Assembly (NCBI RefSeq): GCF_900141985.1
Contig: NZ_FQZK01000008.1
Location: 1-64,000, forward strand
DNA: 64,000 bases
From: Nocardiopsis flavescens
Lineage (GTDB): Bacteria > Actinomycetota > Actinomycetes > Streptosporangiales > Streptosporangiaceae
Reading direction: 5' to 3'
Shown here one piece after another: positions 9,099 through 17,570 of this stretch. The translations under genes and the position numbers were made by a program. How positions within the stretch are numbered: position 1 is the stretch's first letter; every line of letters starts with the position of its first letter. The notes beneath the pieces were generated by a model, which made no database searches, was not told the DNA's origin, and worked only from the letters and a program-made list of their open reading frames with translations.

Positions 9099-9154
9099 AT
9101 GAGAACTCATCAAACGAGCGTCTCGATGTAGGAAAGACACATATCACGGATGTG
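9099..9154. promoter_or_regulatory. Candidate operators between regulator and symporter
   Basis: Two short dyads sit in the 188-base divergent gap: ATGAG-AA-CTCAT (9099-9110) and CACAT-N7-ATGTG (9138-9154). A related TCTCA-N10-TGAGA dyad lies upstream of mvaA at 7021-7040. They are candidate sites for the PucR-type regulator. This rests on symmetry and position only. Confidence 0.35.
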
Positions 9155-9256
9155 ACGCCCGACACTAACGTGAATCGACGCCCCGGCGGGCACCGGAACC
9201 ACGGCATGGGGCCGTGCGCCCGCCGCGGTGGTACGAAGGCGCAAGGGAGAAGAAGC

Positions 9257-10621
9257 ATGGCCGTCTCACACGACATCGATCGTGCCGGTTTGGATTCACG
9301 CCAGCAGCGGCGGCGGGCAGTCATCGGCAGTTCCGTCGGCACCGTCATCGAGTGGTACGACTTCACGCTGTACGGACTGGCCGCGGCCCTGGTCTTCGCG
9401 CCGCTCTTCTTCGGGGGGAGCGACCTCGCCGGGACGCTGGGCGCCTTCGCCACCTTCGCCGTGGGCTTCCTGGCCCGCCCCTTCGGCGGCCTGCTGCTCG
9501 CGCACTACGGCGACCGGATCGGCCGCAAGGGGACGCTGCTGGTCACGCTGCTGATCATGGGCGGCGCCACGACCCTCATCGGCGTCCTGCCCACCTACGA
9601 GTCGATCGGGCTGTGGGCGCCGGTCCTGCTGATCGTGCTGCGGATCTTCCAGGGCGCGGGGGCCGGCGCGGAGTTCGCGGGGGCCATGACCATGGCCAGC
9701 GAGTCCGCGGGCACCGGCCGGCGCGCCTTCACCGCCGGATTCCCGGGCGCCTCCGTCTACGTGGGCATGGCCCTGGCCACGAGCACGTTCGCGATCCTCA
9801 CCGCCACGATGTCGAGCGAGGCGTTCCTCGCCTGGGGCTGGCGCCTGCCGTTCCTGGCCAGCGTGGTGATCGTGGGCATCGCCCTGTACTTCCGCTTCCG
9901 GGTCAAGGAGACCGCCGCCTTCGAGGCGGCCGAGGAGAGCGGCGAGTCCGCGGGCCGCGCGCCCGTCGTCGAGGCGGTGCGGGGGCACTGGCGCTTCCTG
10001 CTGGCGGGCATGGCGCTGTTCGTCTTCGCCCTGCCGTGGGTCTACATCGTGCAGACCTTCTCGGTGTCGTACACCACCGGGACGCTGAACGTGGACCCCA
10101 CGCACGCCCTGGTCGGCCTGCTGACCGCCATGCTGCTCACCATCCCGGCGACCCTGGCCGCGGGCGCGCTGGCCGACCGGATCGGCCGCAAGCCCCTGCT
10201 CATGGGCGCGGCGATCTTCGGCGTGGTCTTCGCCTACCCGATGTTCATGCTGTACCAGACCGAGAACTCGGTGCTGGTGGCGCTGGGGCTCATCCTGGGC
10301 CTGGCGGTGATCCAGGGCGCGACCATCGGCGTCTCCGCCGCGATGATCGCCGAGATCTTCCCCACCCGCATGCGGTGGAGCGGCATCGCGCTGTCCCGTG
10401 AGATCCCCGCCGCCGTCGCGGGCGGCACGGCGCCCATGGTGGCGACCTGGCTGGTGTCCGTGGGCGGGGGGACCCCGTGGCTGGTCGCGGGCTACCTGGT
10501 CGTGCTCAGCCTGATCGGCGTGGTCGGCATCTGGTACCTGCCCGAGACCCTGGTGAAGGCGACCACGGTGGAGGACGGCGACGCGGCCCCGGCCCCCGCC
10601 GTCGAGGAGCACTCCGCCTGA
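9257..10621 (+). CDS. MFS metabolite:proton symporter (MHS family)
   Basis: 454 residues with about twelve membrane segments. The MHS-family signature 'GSSVGTVIEWYDFTLYGLAAALVF' opens the first membrane segment. The two cytoplasmic loop motifs 'GDRIGRKGTLL' (loop 2-3) and 'ADRIGRKPLL' (loop 8-9) are both present, as is 'LRIFQGAGAGAEFAGA'. Members such as ShiA, KgtP and ProP import organic acids, osmolytes or shikimate with protons. The ATG at 9257 has GGGAG seven bases upstream; a longer frame from 9152 would add a polar stretch with no ribosome site. It is divergent from the regulator and mvaA operon, so it probably imports the substrate of that pathway, for example mevalonate or a related branched hydroxy acid (inference). 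Confidence 0.9.
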   Translation: MAVSHDIDRAGLDSRQQRRRAVIGSSVGTVIEWYDFTLYGLAAALVFAPLFFGGSDLAGTLGAFATFAVGFLARPFGGLLLAHYGDRIGRKGTLLVTLLIMGGATTLIGVLPTYESIGLWAPVLLIVLRIFQGAGAGAEFAGAMTMASESAGTGRRAFTAGFPGASVYVGMALATSTFAILTATMSSEAFLAWGWRLPFLASVVIVGIALYFRFRVKETAAFEAAEESGESAGRAPVVEAVRGHWRFLLAGMALFVFALPWVYIVQTFSVSYTTGTLNVDPTHALVGLLTAMLLTIPATLAAGALADRIGRKPLLMGAAIFGVVFAYPMFMLYQTENSVLVALGLILGLAVIQGATIGVSAAMIAEIFPTRMRWSGIALSREIPAAVAGGTAPMVATWLVSVGGGTPWLVAGYLVVLSLIGVVGIWYLPETLVKATTVEDGDAAPAPAVEEHSA

Positions 10622-10628
10622 GCGCCCC

Positions 10629-10696
10629 CGGCCGCCGCCGAGGCGGCCGGAACGGCCCCCGTCTCCCGGTCCGCGAGGACCCGGCAGGCGGGGGCC
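10629..10696 (+). terminator. Two tandem hairpins after the symporter gene
   Basis: A perfect 8-bp stem with 5-base loop (10629-10649) starts eight bases after the stop. A second 8-bp stem pairs 10654-10661 with 10689-10696. Together they form a likely terminator. Confidence 0.65.
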
Positions 10697-10706
10697 TTCG
10701 CCCGTC

Positions 10707-11199
10707 CGGGGCGTAAGTGCGCTCCCAGGGCGGGTGGACCACCGAAATCCCTCTGATCGCCGACCAGCACCGGCACCCGCTGGTACCGGCCACCAGCCCC
10801 GGCCGGCGCGGGGACAGCCCCGTGTTCGAACCCCTGACGGCATCGCTGCTGCTGCCCCGCGGCACCGGCCGTCCACGCACCCGCCCGGACCGGGTCCTGG
10901 GAGACAAGGCCCACTCCGGCAAGGCCGACCGGGTCCGCCTGCGCACACGCAAGATCAAAGCGACCATCGCCCAACCCCGTGACCGGAGCGAACACCGCCG
11001 GCGCACAGGTTCGGCGGGCGGTGGGCCCCGGTCTTCGACCGGGTGGCCTACCGCGGCCGCGACACGGTGGAGCGGGCGATCGACCTGCTCAAGCAGAACC
11101 GGGCGGGCGCGACCCGCTATGACAAGCGGGCCGCGCGACAGGACCGTGCAGCCGGCCTCGATCCGGCTCCGTGACCTGACCCGTTCAAGGAACAGTGCC
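10707..11199 (+). pseudogene. Remnant of an IS5-family transposase gene and its right end
   Basis: Only the second half of an IS5-family transposase is left: 'GGWTTEIPL', 'ADQHRHPLV', 'RPRTRPDRVLGDKAHS' (second catalytic Asp) and 'KIKATIAQPRD'. After about 11010 the frame breaks; the sequence continues in another frame as 'FDRVAYRGRDTVERAIDLLKQNR' (containing the catalytic Glu) before returning to 'ASIRLRDLTRS'. The first half and the left end are gone. The right end is about 11173-11199; read inward it begins GGCACTGTTCCTTGAACGGG. It abuts CTAG at 11199-11202, which contains the TAG stop of the convergent lipoprotein gene. The element is dead and cannot move by itself. Confidence 0.82.
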
Positions 11200-12794
11200 T
11201 AGTCCGTGGCGCAGAAGGCCTGTTCCTCGGGCAGGACCCCGTCCACGAAGTAGCGGTGGACGTGCCCGACCACGCAGTCGCCCGACTCGAAGAAGTAGAG
11301 GCCGTGGCCGGTGCCCTCCACCTCGACCGCGACCGATCCCGGGATTTCACCGGTCATCGCGGCCGCGTAGGAGAACTCCAGTTCCGAGGCCAGGATCAGG
11401 AAGGGCGGCAGTCCCTCGGTGCCGATCGGGCCGGGCGGGTTGACGCCCTCGTGCGGCCAGGCCGCGCAGGGCAGCCGGTGCAGGGCACGGCCGTGGCCGA
11501 GGTTCTCCGACAGGCCCACCGTGAGCTCGGTGTACTCCTGGTAGCCCGCGAAGTCCTCGATGGGCCCGCCGTCCGCGCAGATGTCCGCGGCCACGACGTT
11601 GGGCGTGTAGAAGCTCGCGCCGACCGTCTCGTGGAACCGGGTGGAGTCGCCGTTCTCCAGGGCGGATTCGATCGCCTCGGAGAACAGTGGCCAGGAGAAC
11701 GCGTTCCTGACCAGATTTCCGCCCATCAGGGAGAGTTCGGCGCGGCCGTAGGCGATCCCGTCCGCGGGCAGCGGTTCCTCGGCGGCACCCGTGAGCAGCT
11801 CCTGCCACCGCTCCGTCACGTCCTGCCCGTGCAGCGCGCACTCCTCGGAGTCCGCGCACCAGCGCGCGAAGTCCTGGAACCGGGTCTCCATCGCGGTCGT
11901 GAACGCGATTTCCCGAAGCTCGGGGTCGGAGACGTTGTCCACCACGCTGTCCAGGACCACCGACTCCAGCCGTTCGGGGTACAGGTCGGCGTAGGCGGTC
12001 GCGCGCACCCCTCCGTGGGACTGCGCGTACAGGTTCAGCCTCTCCTCGCCCAGCGCGACCCGGATGGACTCCATATCCCCCACGTGCTGGAACGTGTCCA
12101 TGTTGTCGAACATCTCCGGGTCCCGGTCACGGCACTCCTCCATGACGGCCCGGTGCTCGGCCATCACCGCGTCGAACTCCTCCTCCGTGGCGACGTCGAC
12201 GTACCCGGGCCCCTGGTCACCGCACACGTCGGCGGGGAGGAACTCGGCGGTCTCACCCATCACCCCACGCGGGTTCCAGGCGACGAAGTCGAAGTGTTCT
12301 CGCAGTTCGGCGACGGTTTCCAGTTCCTGGGGCAGGTCTGGGATGCCGGGGCTGGCGGGGCCGCCCGCCACGTACAGGACCGCACCTCGGCTCTCGCCCT
12401 CGCCGGTGTGGGGCAGGATCGCGACCTGAAGGCTGGTCGTGCGCCCTCCCGGGGCGTCGTGGTCGACGGGGATCGCGACCTCGGAACACCGCATCTCCTC
12501 GGGGATCTCGACCTCGGGCCGCTCCTCCCCCTCCAGGGGCGGCGGCAGGAGTTCGGCCTCGGTGCAGTCGCGCCACTCGATCCCGGCTCCTGGCGCGGGC
12601 GCGCTGTCGGTGACCGCGCTGACCGTGTCGGCGTTGCCGGGGCCGTCCGCGGTGCTCCTCTCGGGGCCCGTCGCGCATCCGGTCAGCAGAACGGCGGCAA
12701 GGGCGCTTCCGGCCAGGGCCGCGGTCCGGTCGGACCGCCGCAGCGGAGGTAGGGGCCGGGGGCGCTTCGGCCGGGGGGGCACCGTATGCGGCAT
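11199..12794 (-). CDS. Secreted lipoprotein alpha/beta hydrolase (tripeptidyl aminopeptidase-like)
   Basis: 531 residues. The N-terminus has an Arg/Pro-rich n-region, a hydrophobic core and the lipobox L-T-G-C at about residue 40, so it is a lipid-anchored extracellular protein. The hydrolase core shows 'GAVLYVAGGPASPG' (oxyanion region), 'DFVAWNPRGVM', 'NLYAQSHGGVRATAYADLYPE' with the nucleophile Ser in G/Q-S-H-G-G, and the His in 'VEGTGHGLYF'. Paired Cys residues (for example around 'CADSEEC') suggest disulfides. The family includes Streptomyces SlpD/SlpE and tripeptidyl aminopeptidases that trim peptides outside the cell. The ATG at 12794 gives a proper signal peptide; an upstream start at 13103 would bury it. 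The TAG stop lies in the CTAG at the IS remnant boundary. Confidence 0.88.
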   Translation of the reverse strand: MPHTVPPRPKRPRPLPPLRRSDRTAALAGSALAAVLLTGCATGPERSTADGPGNADTVSAVTDSAPAPGAGIEWRDCTEAELLPPPLEGEERPEVEIPEEMRCSEVAIPVDHDAPGGRTTSLQVAILPHTGEGESRGAVLYVAGGPASPGIPDLPQELETVAELREHFDFVAWNPRGVMGETAEFLPADVCGDQGPGYVDVATEEEFDAVMAEHRAVMEECRDRDPEMFDNMDTFQHVGDMESIRVALGEERLNLYAQSHGGVRATAYADLYPERLESVVLDSVVDNVSDPELREIAFTTAMETRFQDFARWCADSEECALHGQDVTERWQELLTGAAEEPLPADGIAYGRAELSLMGGNLVRNAFSWPLFSEAIESALENGDSTRFHETVGASFYTPNVVAADICADGGPIEDFAGYQEYTELTVGLSENLGHGRALHRLPCAAWPHEGVNPPGPIGTEGLPPFLILASELEFSYAAAMTGEIPGSVAVEVEGTGHGLYFFESGDCVVGHVHRYFVDGVLPEEQAFCATD

Positions 12795-13146
12795 GGTGTC
12801 ACTTTCGGTTCGGTGGTACGGACGGCCCAGCATAGGAAGCCGGTCCCGCCCACGGCTTCTGCCGAAGCACATACATCCCGGGCGCCTCCAGGCACCCCCT
12901 CGTGCCTCCGAGTCTGCGTGCCCCTCATGAGCCCGCGCAGACCAGGGGGAACGAGGGGACCGGGGCCGCGCCAGCGGCTCCGGCGGGTTCCCCCTGCCCT
13001 TCTCCCGCCCGGCACTCCCGCCCCACCGGCAGTGGATAACTGACACCCGATACCACTTGTGAGAGCGTTCCCGAATCCTTTTCGAAACCCCCTTATTGCA
13101 CACGGAGTGCGACCGTGCGGTCGCTCAACACCTTGGGCCAAGGTGC
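12795..13146. other. Intergenic region: lipoprotein promoter side and amidohydrolase terminator
   Basis: About 350 bases. The left part must hold the promoter of the lipoprotein gene. A LacI/CebR-like half-symmetric sequence GTGAGAGCGTTCCCGA is at 13059-13074. The right end carries two hairpins (13109-13144). No coding sequence is supported here. Confidence 0.4.
13109..13144 (-). terminator. Twin-hairpin terminator behind the amidohydrolase gene
   Basis: ACCTTGG-g-CCAAGGT (13130-13144) lies two bases past the stop at 13147. A second stem pairs 13109-13114 with 13119-13124. Confidence 0.65.
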
Positions 13147-14775
13147 CTACGGCCCCCTTCGGCCCGCGCGCGACCCGCTCAGTCCACGGCGGTACACGAG
13201 GCGGCCGTCGGCCCAGGTCTCCTCGACCCCCACCCGGGAGATCTCCTCCTCGGGGACGGTGAACACGTCGGCGTCGAGCACCACGAACGAGGCGCGGGCG
13301 CCGGGGGTGAGCGTCCCCAGCCCGTCCATGCGGGTGAGCCGCGCGGCGCGGGCGGTGTAGAGCAGCACCGCCTGGGGCACCGTCACGGCGGCCGCCGCGC
13401 CGATGTCGGCGCCGTTGTGGGCGCGGCGCCGCACCGCGGCCTCGATGGAGACGAAGGGGTCGTCGGCCTCGCTCCACGCGGTGGCCGGGCAGTCCGAGGA
13501 CAGCGCCAGCGCCTCCACCCCCTCGTACAGCGACCTGACGGGGTAGGCGTCCGGCACCTGGTCCGGGCGCAGGTTGTGCTCGTAGGCCTCGTACTCCGAG
13601 TACAGGAAGATGGTGTGCGTGGCGATGCCGAAGTCCATCCGCGCCTCCCGCAGCCGCCGCACCAGCTCCGGCGCCATGAGGGTCGCGTGCTCGATGCGCA
13701 CCGAGGGCCAGCCGTCCAGCCAGGGCTCCTGGTCGCCGAAGACGTCCACCACGTGGGAGATGGCCCGGTCGCCCATGGCGTGCACGGCCAGCTGCACCCC
13801 GTTGCGCCGGGCCCAGCCGCCCGCCGCCCACAGGTCGTCGTCGGTGATCGACCGCAGGCCGCGGTCGTCCGAGCCCGGGTAGGGGCGGCACACCCAGGCG
13901 GTCCGGTTCGAGTAGGTGCCGTCCATGAGCACCTTGACGCCGCCCACCCGCGCGGAGCCGGTCCGCTCCCCCTCGTCCAGGTCCGCGAGGGGCTCCTGCG
14001 GGTCCCAGCCCAGGAACAGCGCGCTGTCCGGGAACGGGGCCCGCGCGGCGACCGCCCGGTACACGGGCAACGGGTCGGGGACGGTGGTGGCCAGCAGGTC
14101 GCAGACGCCGACGATGCCGCGCCGGAAGAGCCGCTCCCCCACCGCGGCCAGCAGGTCCTCGCGCTCGGAGACCGAGCGCTGCGGGATGTGGCGGCTGACC
14201 ACGAGGGTGGCCTCCCGCTCGGTGAGGACGCCGTCGGGGCGGCCCGACGCGTCGCGCTCGAACCGGGCGCCCGGCGGGTCCGGGGTCAGCGCGGTGACCC
14301 CGGCGATCTCCAGCGCGCGGGTGTTGCAGACCGCCGAGTGGCGGTCGGCGCGCCAGATCATCACCGGCTGGGAGGTGGAGACGCGGTCCAGGTCGGCGGC
14401 GGTCGGCGAGCGCCCCTCGGGGTACTTGGTCTCGTCGTAGCCGGTGCCCAGGATCCACACGTCCTCCCCCGCCCCGCGCGCGGGCGAGGCACGCAGGGCG
14501 GCGACCAGCTCCGCCAGGGAGCCCACCCGGGGCGGGAGGCACTCGGTGGCGTCCGCGGTGTCGGCCATGATCCCGGGGTGCAGGTGCATGTCCAGCAGCC
14601 CCGGCAGGACCGTGCGGCCGCCCAGGTCGCGGGCGCCGCGCACGGTCCGCCCGTCGAGTTCGGCGGTCTCCCCCACCCACTCGACGACACCCCCGCTAAC
14701 GCGGAAGGCGGAGGCGAAGTCCGTCTCACCGCGCGCCGTGAACACCTTGGCGTTGACGAAGACCTGCTCGTTCAT
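13147..14775 (-). CDS. Amidohydrolase family 3 protein (YtcJ / formamide deformylase-like)
   Basis: 542 residues. The metal site motif 'PGLLDMHLHPG' lies at about residue 60, 'HAMGDRAI' and 'IEHATLM' supply later His ligands, 'LSSDCPATAW' carries the catalytic Asp, and a C-terminal composite beta-sandwich ends with 'GARASFVVLDADVF'. This is the YtcJ-like amidohydrolase 3 group, which includes N-substituted formamide deformylase and enzymes hydrolysing amides or exo-acyl groups; the exact substrate is unknown. The ATG at 14775 has AAGGGAATCC upstream. It directly follows the fused ABC importer gene, so it probably hydrolyses the imported compound inside the cell. Confidence 0.87.
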   Translation of the reverse strand: MNEQVFVNAKVFTARGETDFASAFRVSGGVVEWVGETAELDGRTVRGARDLGGRTVLPGLLDMHLHPGIMADTADATECLPPRVGSLAELVAALRASPARGAGEDVWILGTGYDETKYPEGRSPTAADLDRVSTSQPVMIWRADRHSAVCNTRALEIAGVTALTPDPPGARFERDASGRPDGVLTEREATLVVSRHIPQRSVSEREDLLAAVGERLFRRGIVGVCDLLATTVPDPLPVYRAVAARAPFPDSALFLGWDPQEPLADLDEGERTGSARVGGVKVLMDGTYSNRTAWVCRPYPGSDDRGLRSITDDDLWAAGGWARRNGVQLAVHAMGDRAISHVVDVFGDQEPWLDGWPSVRIEHATLMAPELVRRLREARMDFGIATHTIFLYSEYEAYEHNLRPDQVPDAYPVRSLYEGVEALALSSDCPATAWSEADDPFVSIEAAVRRRAHNGADIGAAAAVTVPQAVLLYTARAARLTRMDGLGTLTPGARASFVVLDADVFTVPEEEISRVGVEETWADGRLVYRRGLSGSRAGRRGP

Positions 14776-14816
14776 GGATTCCCTTCTCGTGTGTTCCGCG
14801 GCCCCGGCCGGGGCGG

Positions 14817-17570
14817 TCAGTCCCGCACCCGAAAGCCCGGGGCGCCGGGGACGGAGTCCAGCAGGAGGCGGGTGTACTCGTCCCGCGGGTCGGTGAAGAC
14901 CTGCTCGACCCCGCCGAACTCGCGCAGCTCGCCGGAGCGCAGCACGGCGACGTCGTCGCTGACGTGCCGGACGACGGCGAGGTCGTGGGAGATGAACAGC
15001 ATCGTGAGGTCCAGCTCGGCGCGCAGCCGCGCGAGCAGCTCCAGGATCTCGGCCTGCACGGACAGGTCCAGCGCGGAGGTGATCTCGTCGGCGATCACCA
15101 TCCGGGGGCGCACGCACAGGGCCCGCGCGATGGCGATCCGCTGGCGCTGCCCGCCGGAGAACTCGTGCGGGTACCTGTCCGCCGCGGACGCCGGGAGCCC
15201 GACCCGCTCGAACCACTCCGCGATCTCGTCCCGGTGGCGCCCGGTGTCGGCCCGCCGCGGGTCCAGGGCCTCGGCGAGGGCCTGCCCGGCCGTGCGCCGG
15301 GGGCTCAGGGACGAGAACGGGTCCTGCGGGATGAGCTGGAGCAGGCCGGGGTCGCGCCTGCGCCGGGGCGTGGCGGGGTCGAACCGCTCCCCGTCGAGGA
15401 CGACCCGGCCCGCGCCGATCGGGACCAGCCCGACCAGCACCTTGGCCAGGGTGGACTTGCCCGAACCGGACTCGCCCACCAGGCCGACGGAGCGGCCGTG
15501 GGGGACGGTGAAGGTGACGTCGCGCAGCGCGTCGGTCCGGGACGCTCCCGAGCCGAAGACCACGCCGAGCCCGTCGACCTCCACGGCGGGCCGTTCGGGC
15601 CCGTCGTCCCGTGCAGAGTCGCGCTGCGCGGCGTCCTCGCCCTGCGCGGAGCCCCACTGCGCGGGTCCGTCCTCCCGTGCCTGGTCCCGTCGTGCGGCGC
15701 CCTCCCGCGCGGAGCCCCGCTGCGCGGCGCCGTCCTCCCGTACGGCGCCCTCTCCGGAGGCGCCCGCCTTCCGGACCGACGCGCCCGCGCGGCCCGGCTC
15801 GGGGGGCTCCACGTAACGCGCCGCGGCCAGCAGGGACCGGGTGTAGGGGTGCTCGGCCTCGCCCCGGGCGAGCCGGTCGCGGGTGAGCTCCTCCACGACC
15901 TCCCCGCCGTTCATGACCAGCACCCGGTCGCAGAGCGCCTCGACGACCCCGAGGTCGTGCGAGATGAACAGCACCGCCGCGCCCAGGGACTCGCTCGCCT
16001 CGACGAACCGCCGGAGCACCTCGGCCTGGACCGTGACGTCCAGCGCGGTCGTGGGCTCGTCGGCGATGATGAGCGTGGCCTCGGTGAGCAGCGCGGAGGA
16101 GATCATGGCGCGCTGGAGCATCCCGCCGGACAGCTCGTGGGGGTGCTGGGCGCCCCGGCTCTCGGGCCGGCTGATCCGCAGGCGGCCGAACATCTCGGCC
16201 AGCGCCCGGCGGGCCTGCCGGCGGCCCATCCCCAGGTGGACCCGCGGGACCTCGGTGAGCTGGCCGTCCAACCGCAGCGCGGGGTTGAACGTGGAGACGG
16301 GGTCCTGGTAGACGAGGGCGACGTCGCGGGCCAGCTCCGCGGCGCGGACCGGGCCGAGCAGGTCGTGCCCGGCGGCGGTCAGGACCGAGGCGGTGGCGTT
16401 GACGCCGTCGGGCACCAGCCCGGCCGCGGACATCGCGGTGAGCGACTTGCCCGACCCGGACTCGCCCACCAGGCCGAGGATCTCGCCGGGCGCGACGTCG
16501 AAGGACACCCCCCGGACGAGGGGGCGGCCCTGGGCGGTCTCCACCCGCAGGTCGCGGACCCGCAGCACCGGTTCGGCCGGTGCCGCCGGTTCGCGCGGCG
16601 CGTCCTCCCGGGCCCGGCGCGCGTGGGCGTCGGCCAGGTCGCGGGAGATGTCGTCGGCCCTGCGCAGCGTGCCGCTGAGGCGCCCGCGCACCAGCCGGCG
16701 CAGGCGCGGGTTGCTGCGCGCCGCCAGGCCGTCGCCGATGAACATCGCCGCCACGCCGGTGAGCACGAGCATCAGGCTGGGGCCCACGATCTGGATCGGC
16801 TGGGTGTAGGCGTTGGGGAGCCCGTCGGCGAGCAGGCGGCCGAAGTCGTAGTCGGGGTTCTGCACGCCCAGGCCGATGAAGGAGAGCCCGGACAGCTCGG
16901 TCAGCGTGACGGCGAAGCTGTTGGCGCTGAGCACCAGCAGCGGCTCCCCGAGGTTGGGCAGGACGTGGCGCAGGAGGATCACCGGCCGCGGCACGTTGAG
17001 CAGCCCGGCCGTGGAGACGTAGTCGCGCACCATGATCGGGGCCGCCATGTTGGCGCTCAGCCGCACGAAGGCGGGGATCCCGGCGACGCCGACGGCGATG
17101 GTCGCCGACACCGCGCCCGGGCCCAGGACCGCCGCGATGACCAGCGCCAGCACCAGGGCGGGGAAGGCCACGGCGACGGCGTTGGCGGTGAGGACGAAAT
17201 CGCGCGCCCGCTGGGGCAGCATCCAGACCAGCAGGCCCACGGCCACGCCGAACACCACAGAGATCGCGGTGGCGGAGAAGGTCAGGACCAGGGTGAGCCG
17301 GGTGGCGACCAGGGCCCGGGAGAGCAGGTCCCGGCCGAACTCGTCGGTGCCCAGCAGGTGGTCCGGCGAGGACCCCTGGCGCCGGTCGTCGGTCAGGGTG
17401 CCGGCGGCGTCGCCCAGGACCAGGGGCGCCACGACCGCGACCAGGACCAGCAGGCCCATGAGGACCAGACCGATCGTGAGCATGGCCCCCGGGCGGCGCG
17501 TGCGCCGGGACGGGGCGGGCCCGCCGCCGTCCGGGGAGGTTTGCGTCGGGACCGTCACGACTGCGCTCAT
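14817..17570 (-). CDS. Fused dipeptide/opine ABC importer: permease C + ATPase D + ATPase F
   Basis: A single 917-residue reading frame joins three normally separate proteins. Residues 1-300 are a DppC/OppC-type permease ('LGTDEFGRDLLSRAL', membrane segments, 'YVSTAGLLNVPRPVILLRHVLPN'). Residues 335-585 are ATPase D: Walker A 369-376, Q-loop 'YQDP', signature 'LSGGMLQRAM' 480-489, Walker B 'IIADEPTTALD', switch 'SHD'. Residues 661-905 are ATPase F: Walker A 699-706, signature 'FSGGQRQRIA', Walker B 'VIADEITSALD'. A charged Ala/Arg/Asp/Gln linker (about 588-660) joins the ATPases. No stop or frameshift interrupts it. It overlaps dppB-like 17567-18538 by four bases (ATGA). Both ATPases keep all catalytic motifs, so the transporter should work. 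Confidence 0.93.
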   Translation of the reverse strand: MSAVVTVPTQTSPDGGGPAPSRRTRRPGAMLTIGLVLMGLLVLVAVVAPLVLGDAAGTLTDDRRQGSSPDHLLGTDEFGRDLLSRALVATRLTLVLTFSATAISVVFGVAVGLLVWMLPQRARDFVLTANAVAVAFPALVLALVIAAVLGPGAVSATIAVGVAGIPAFVRLSANMAAPIMVRDYVSTAGLLNVPRPVILLRHVLPNLGEPLLVLSANSFAVTLTELSGLSFIGLGVQNPDYDFGRLLADGLPNAYTQPIQIVGPSLMLVLTGVAAMFIGDGLAARSNPRLRRLVRGRLSGTLRRADDISRDLADAHARRAREDAPREPAAPAEPVLRVRDLRVETAQGRPLVRGVSFDVAPGEILGLVGESGSGKSLTAMSAAGLVPDGVNATASVLTAAGHDLLGPVRAAELARDVALVYQDPVSTFNPALRLDGQLTEVPRVHLGMGRRQARRALAEMFGRLRISRPESRGAQHPHELSGGMLQRAMISSALLTEATLIIADEPTTALDVTVQAEVLRRFVEASESLGAAVLFISHDLGVVEALCDRVLVMNGGEVVEELTRDRLARGEAEHPYTRSLLAAARYVEPPEPGRAGASVRKAGASGEGAVREDGAAQRGSAREGAARRDQAREDGPAQWGSAQGEDAAQRDSARDDGPERPAVEVDGLGVVFGSGASRTDALRDVTFTVPHGRSVGLVGESGSGKSTLAKVLVGLVPIGAGRVVLDGERFDPATPRRRRDPGLLQLIPQDPFSSLSPRRTAGQALAEALDPRRADTGRHRDEIAEWFERVGLPASAADRYPHEFSGGQRQRIAIARALCVRPRMVIADEITSALDLSVQAEILELLARLRAELDLTMLFISHDLAVVRHVSDDVAVLRSGELREFGGVEQVFTDPRDEYTRLLLDSVPGAPGFRVRD

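Noticed and set aside
4459-9131. Very long plus-strand open frames opposite the mvaA operon and regulator
   Set aside because: Low-complexity His/Arg/Gly-rich shadows; the minus strand encodes well-conserved enzymes.
5707-9453. A 1248-codon minus-strand frame fusing HMG-CoA reductase with upstream sequence
   Set aside because: Only the part below 6972 matches a protein family; the rest is antisense or out-of-frame to the PucR regulator, and TTG at 6972 has a perfect ribosome site.
12940-13080. Riboswitch or structured RNA upstream of the lipoprotein gene
   Set aside because: No conserved riboswitch core could be recognised; only short chance stems.
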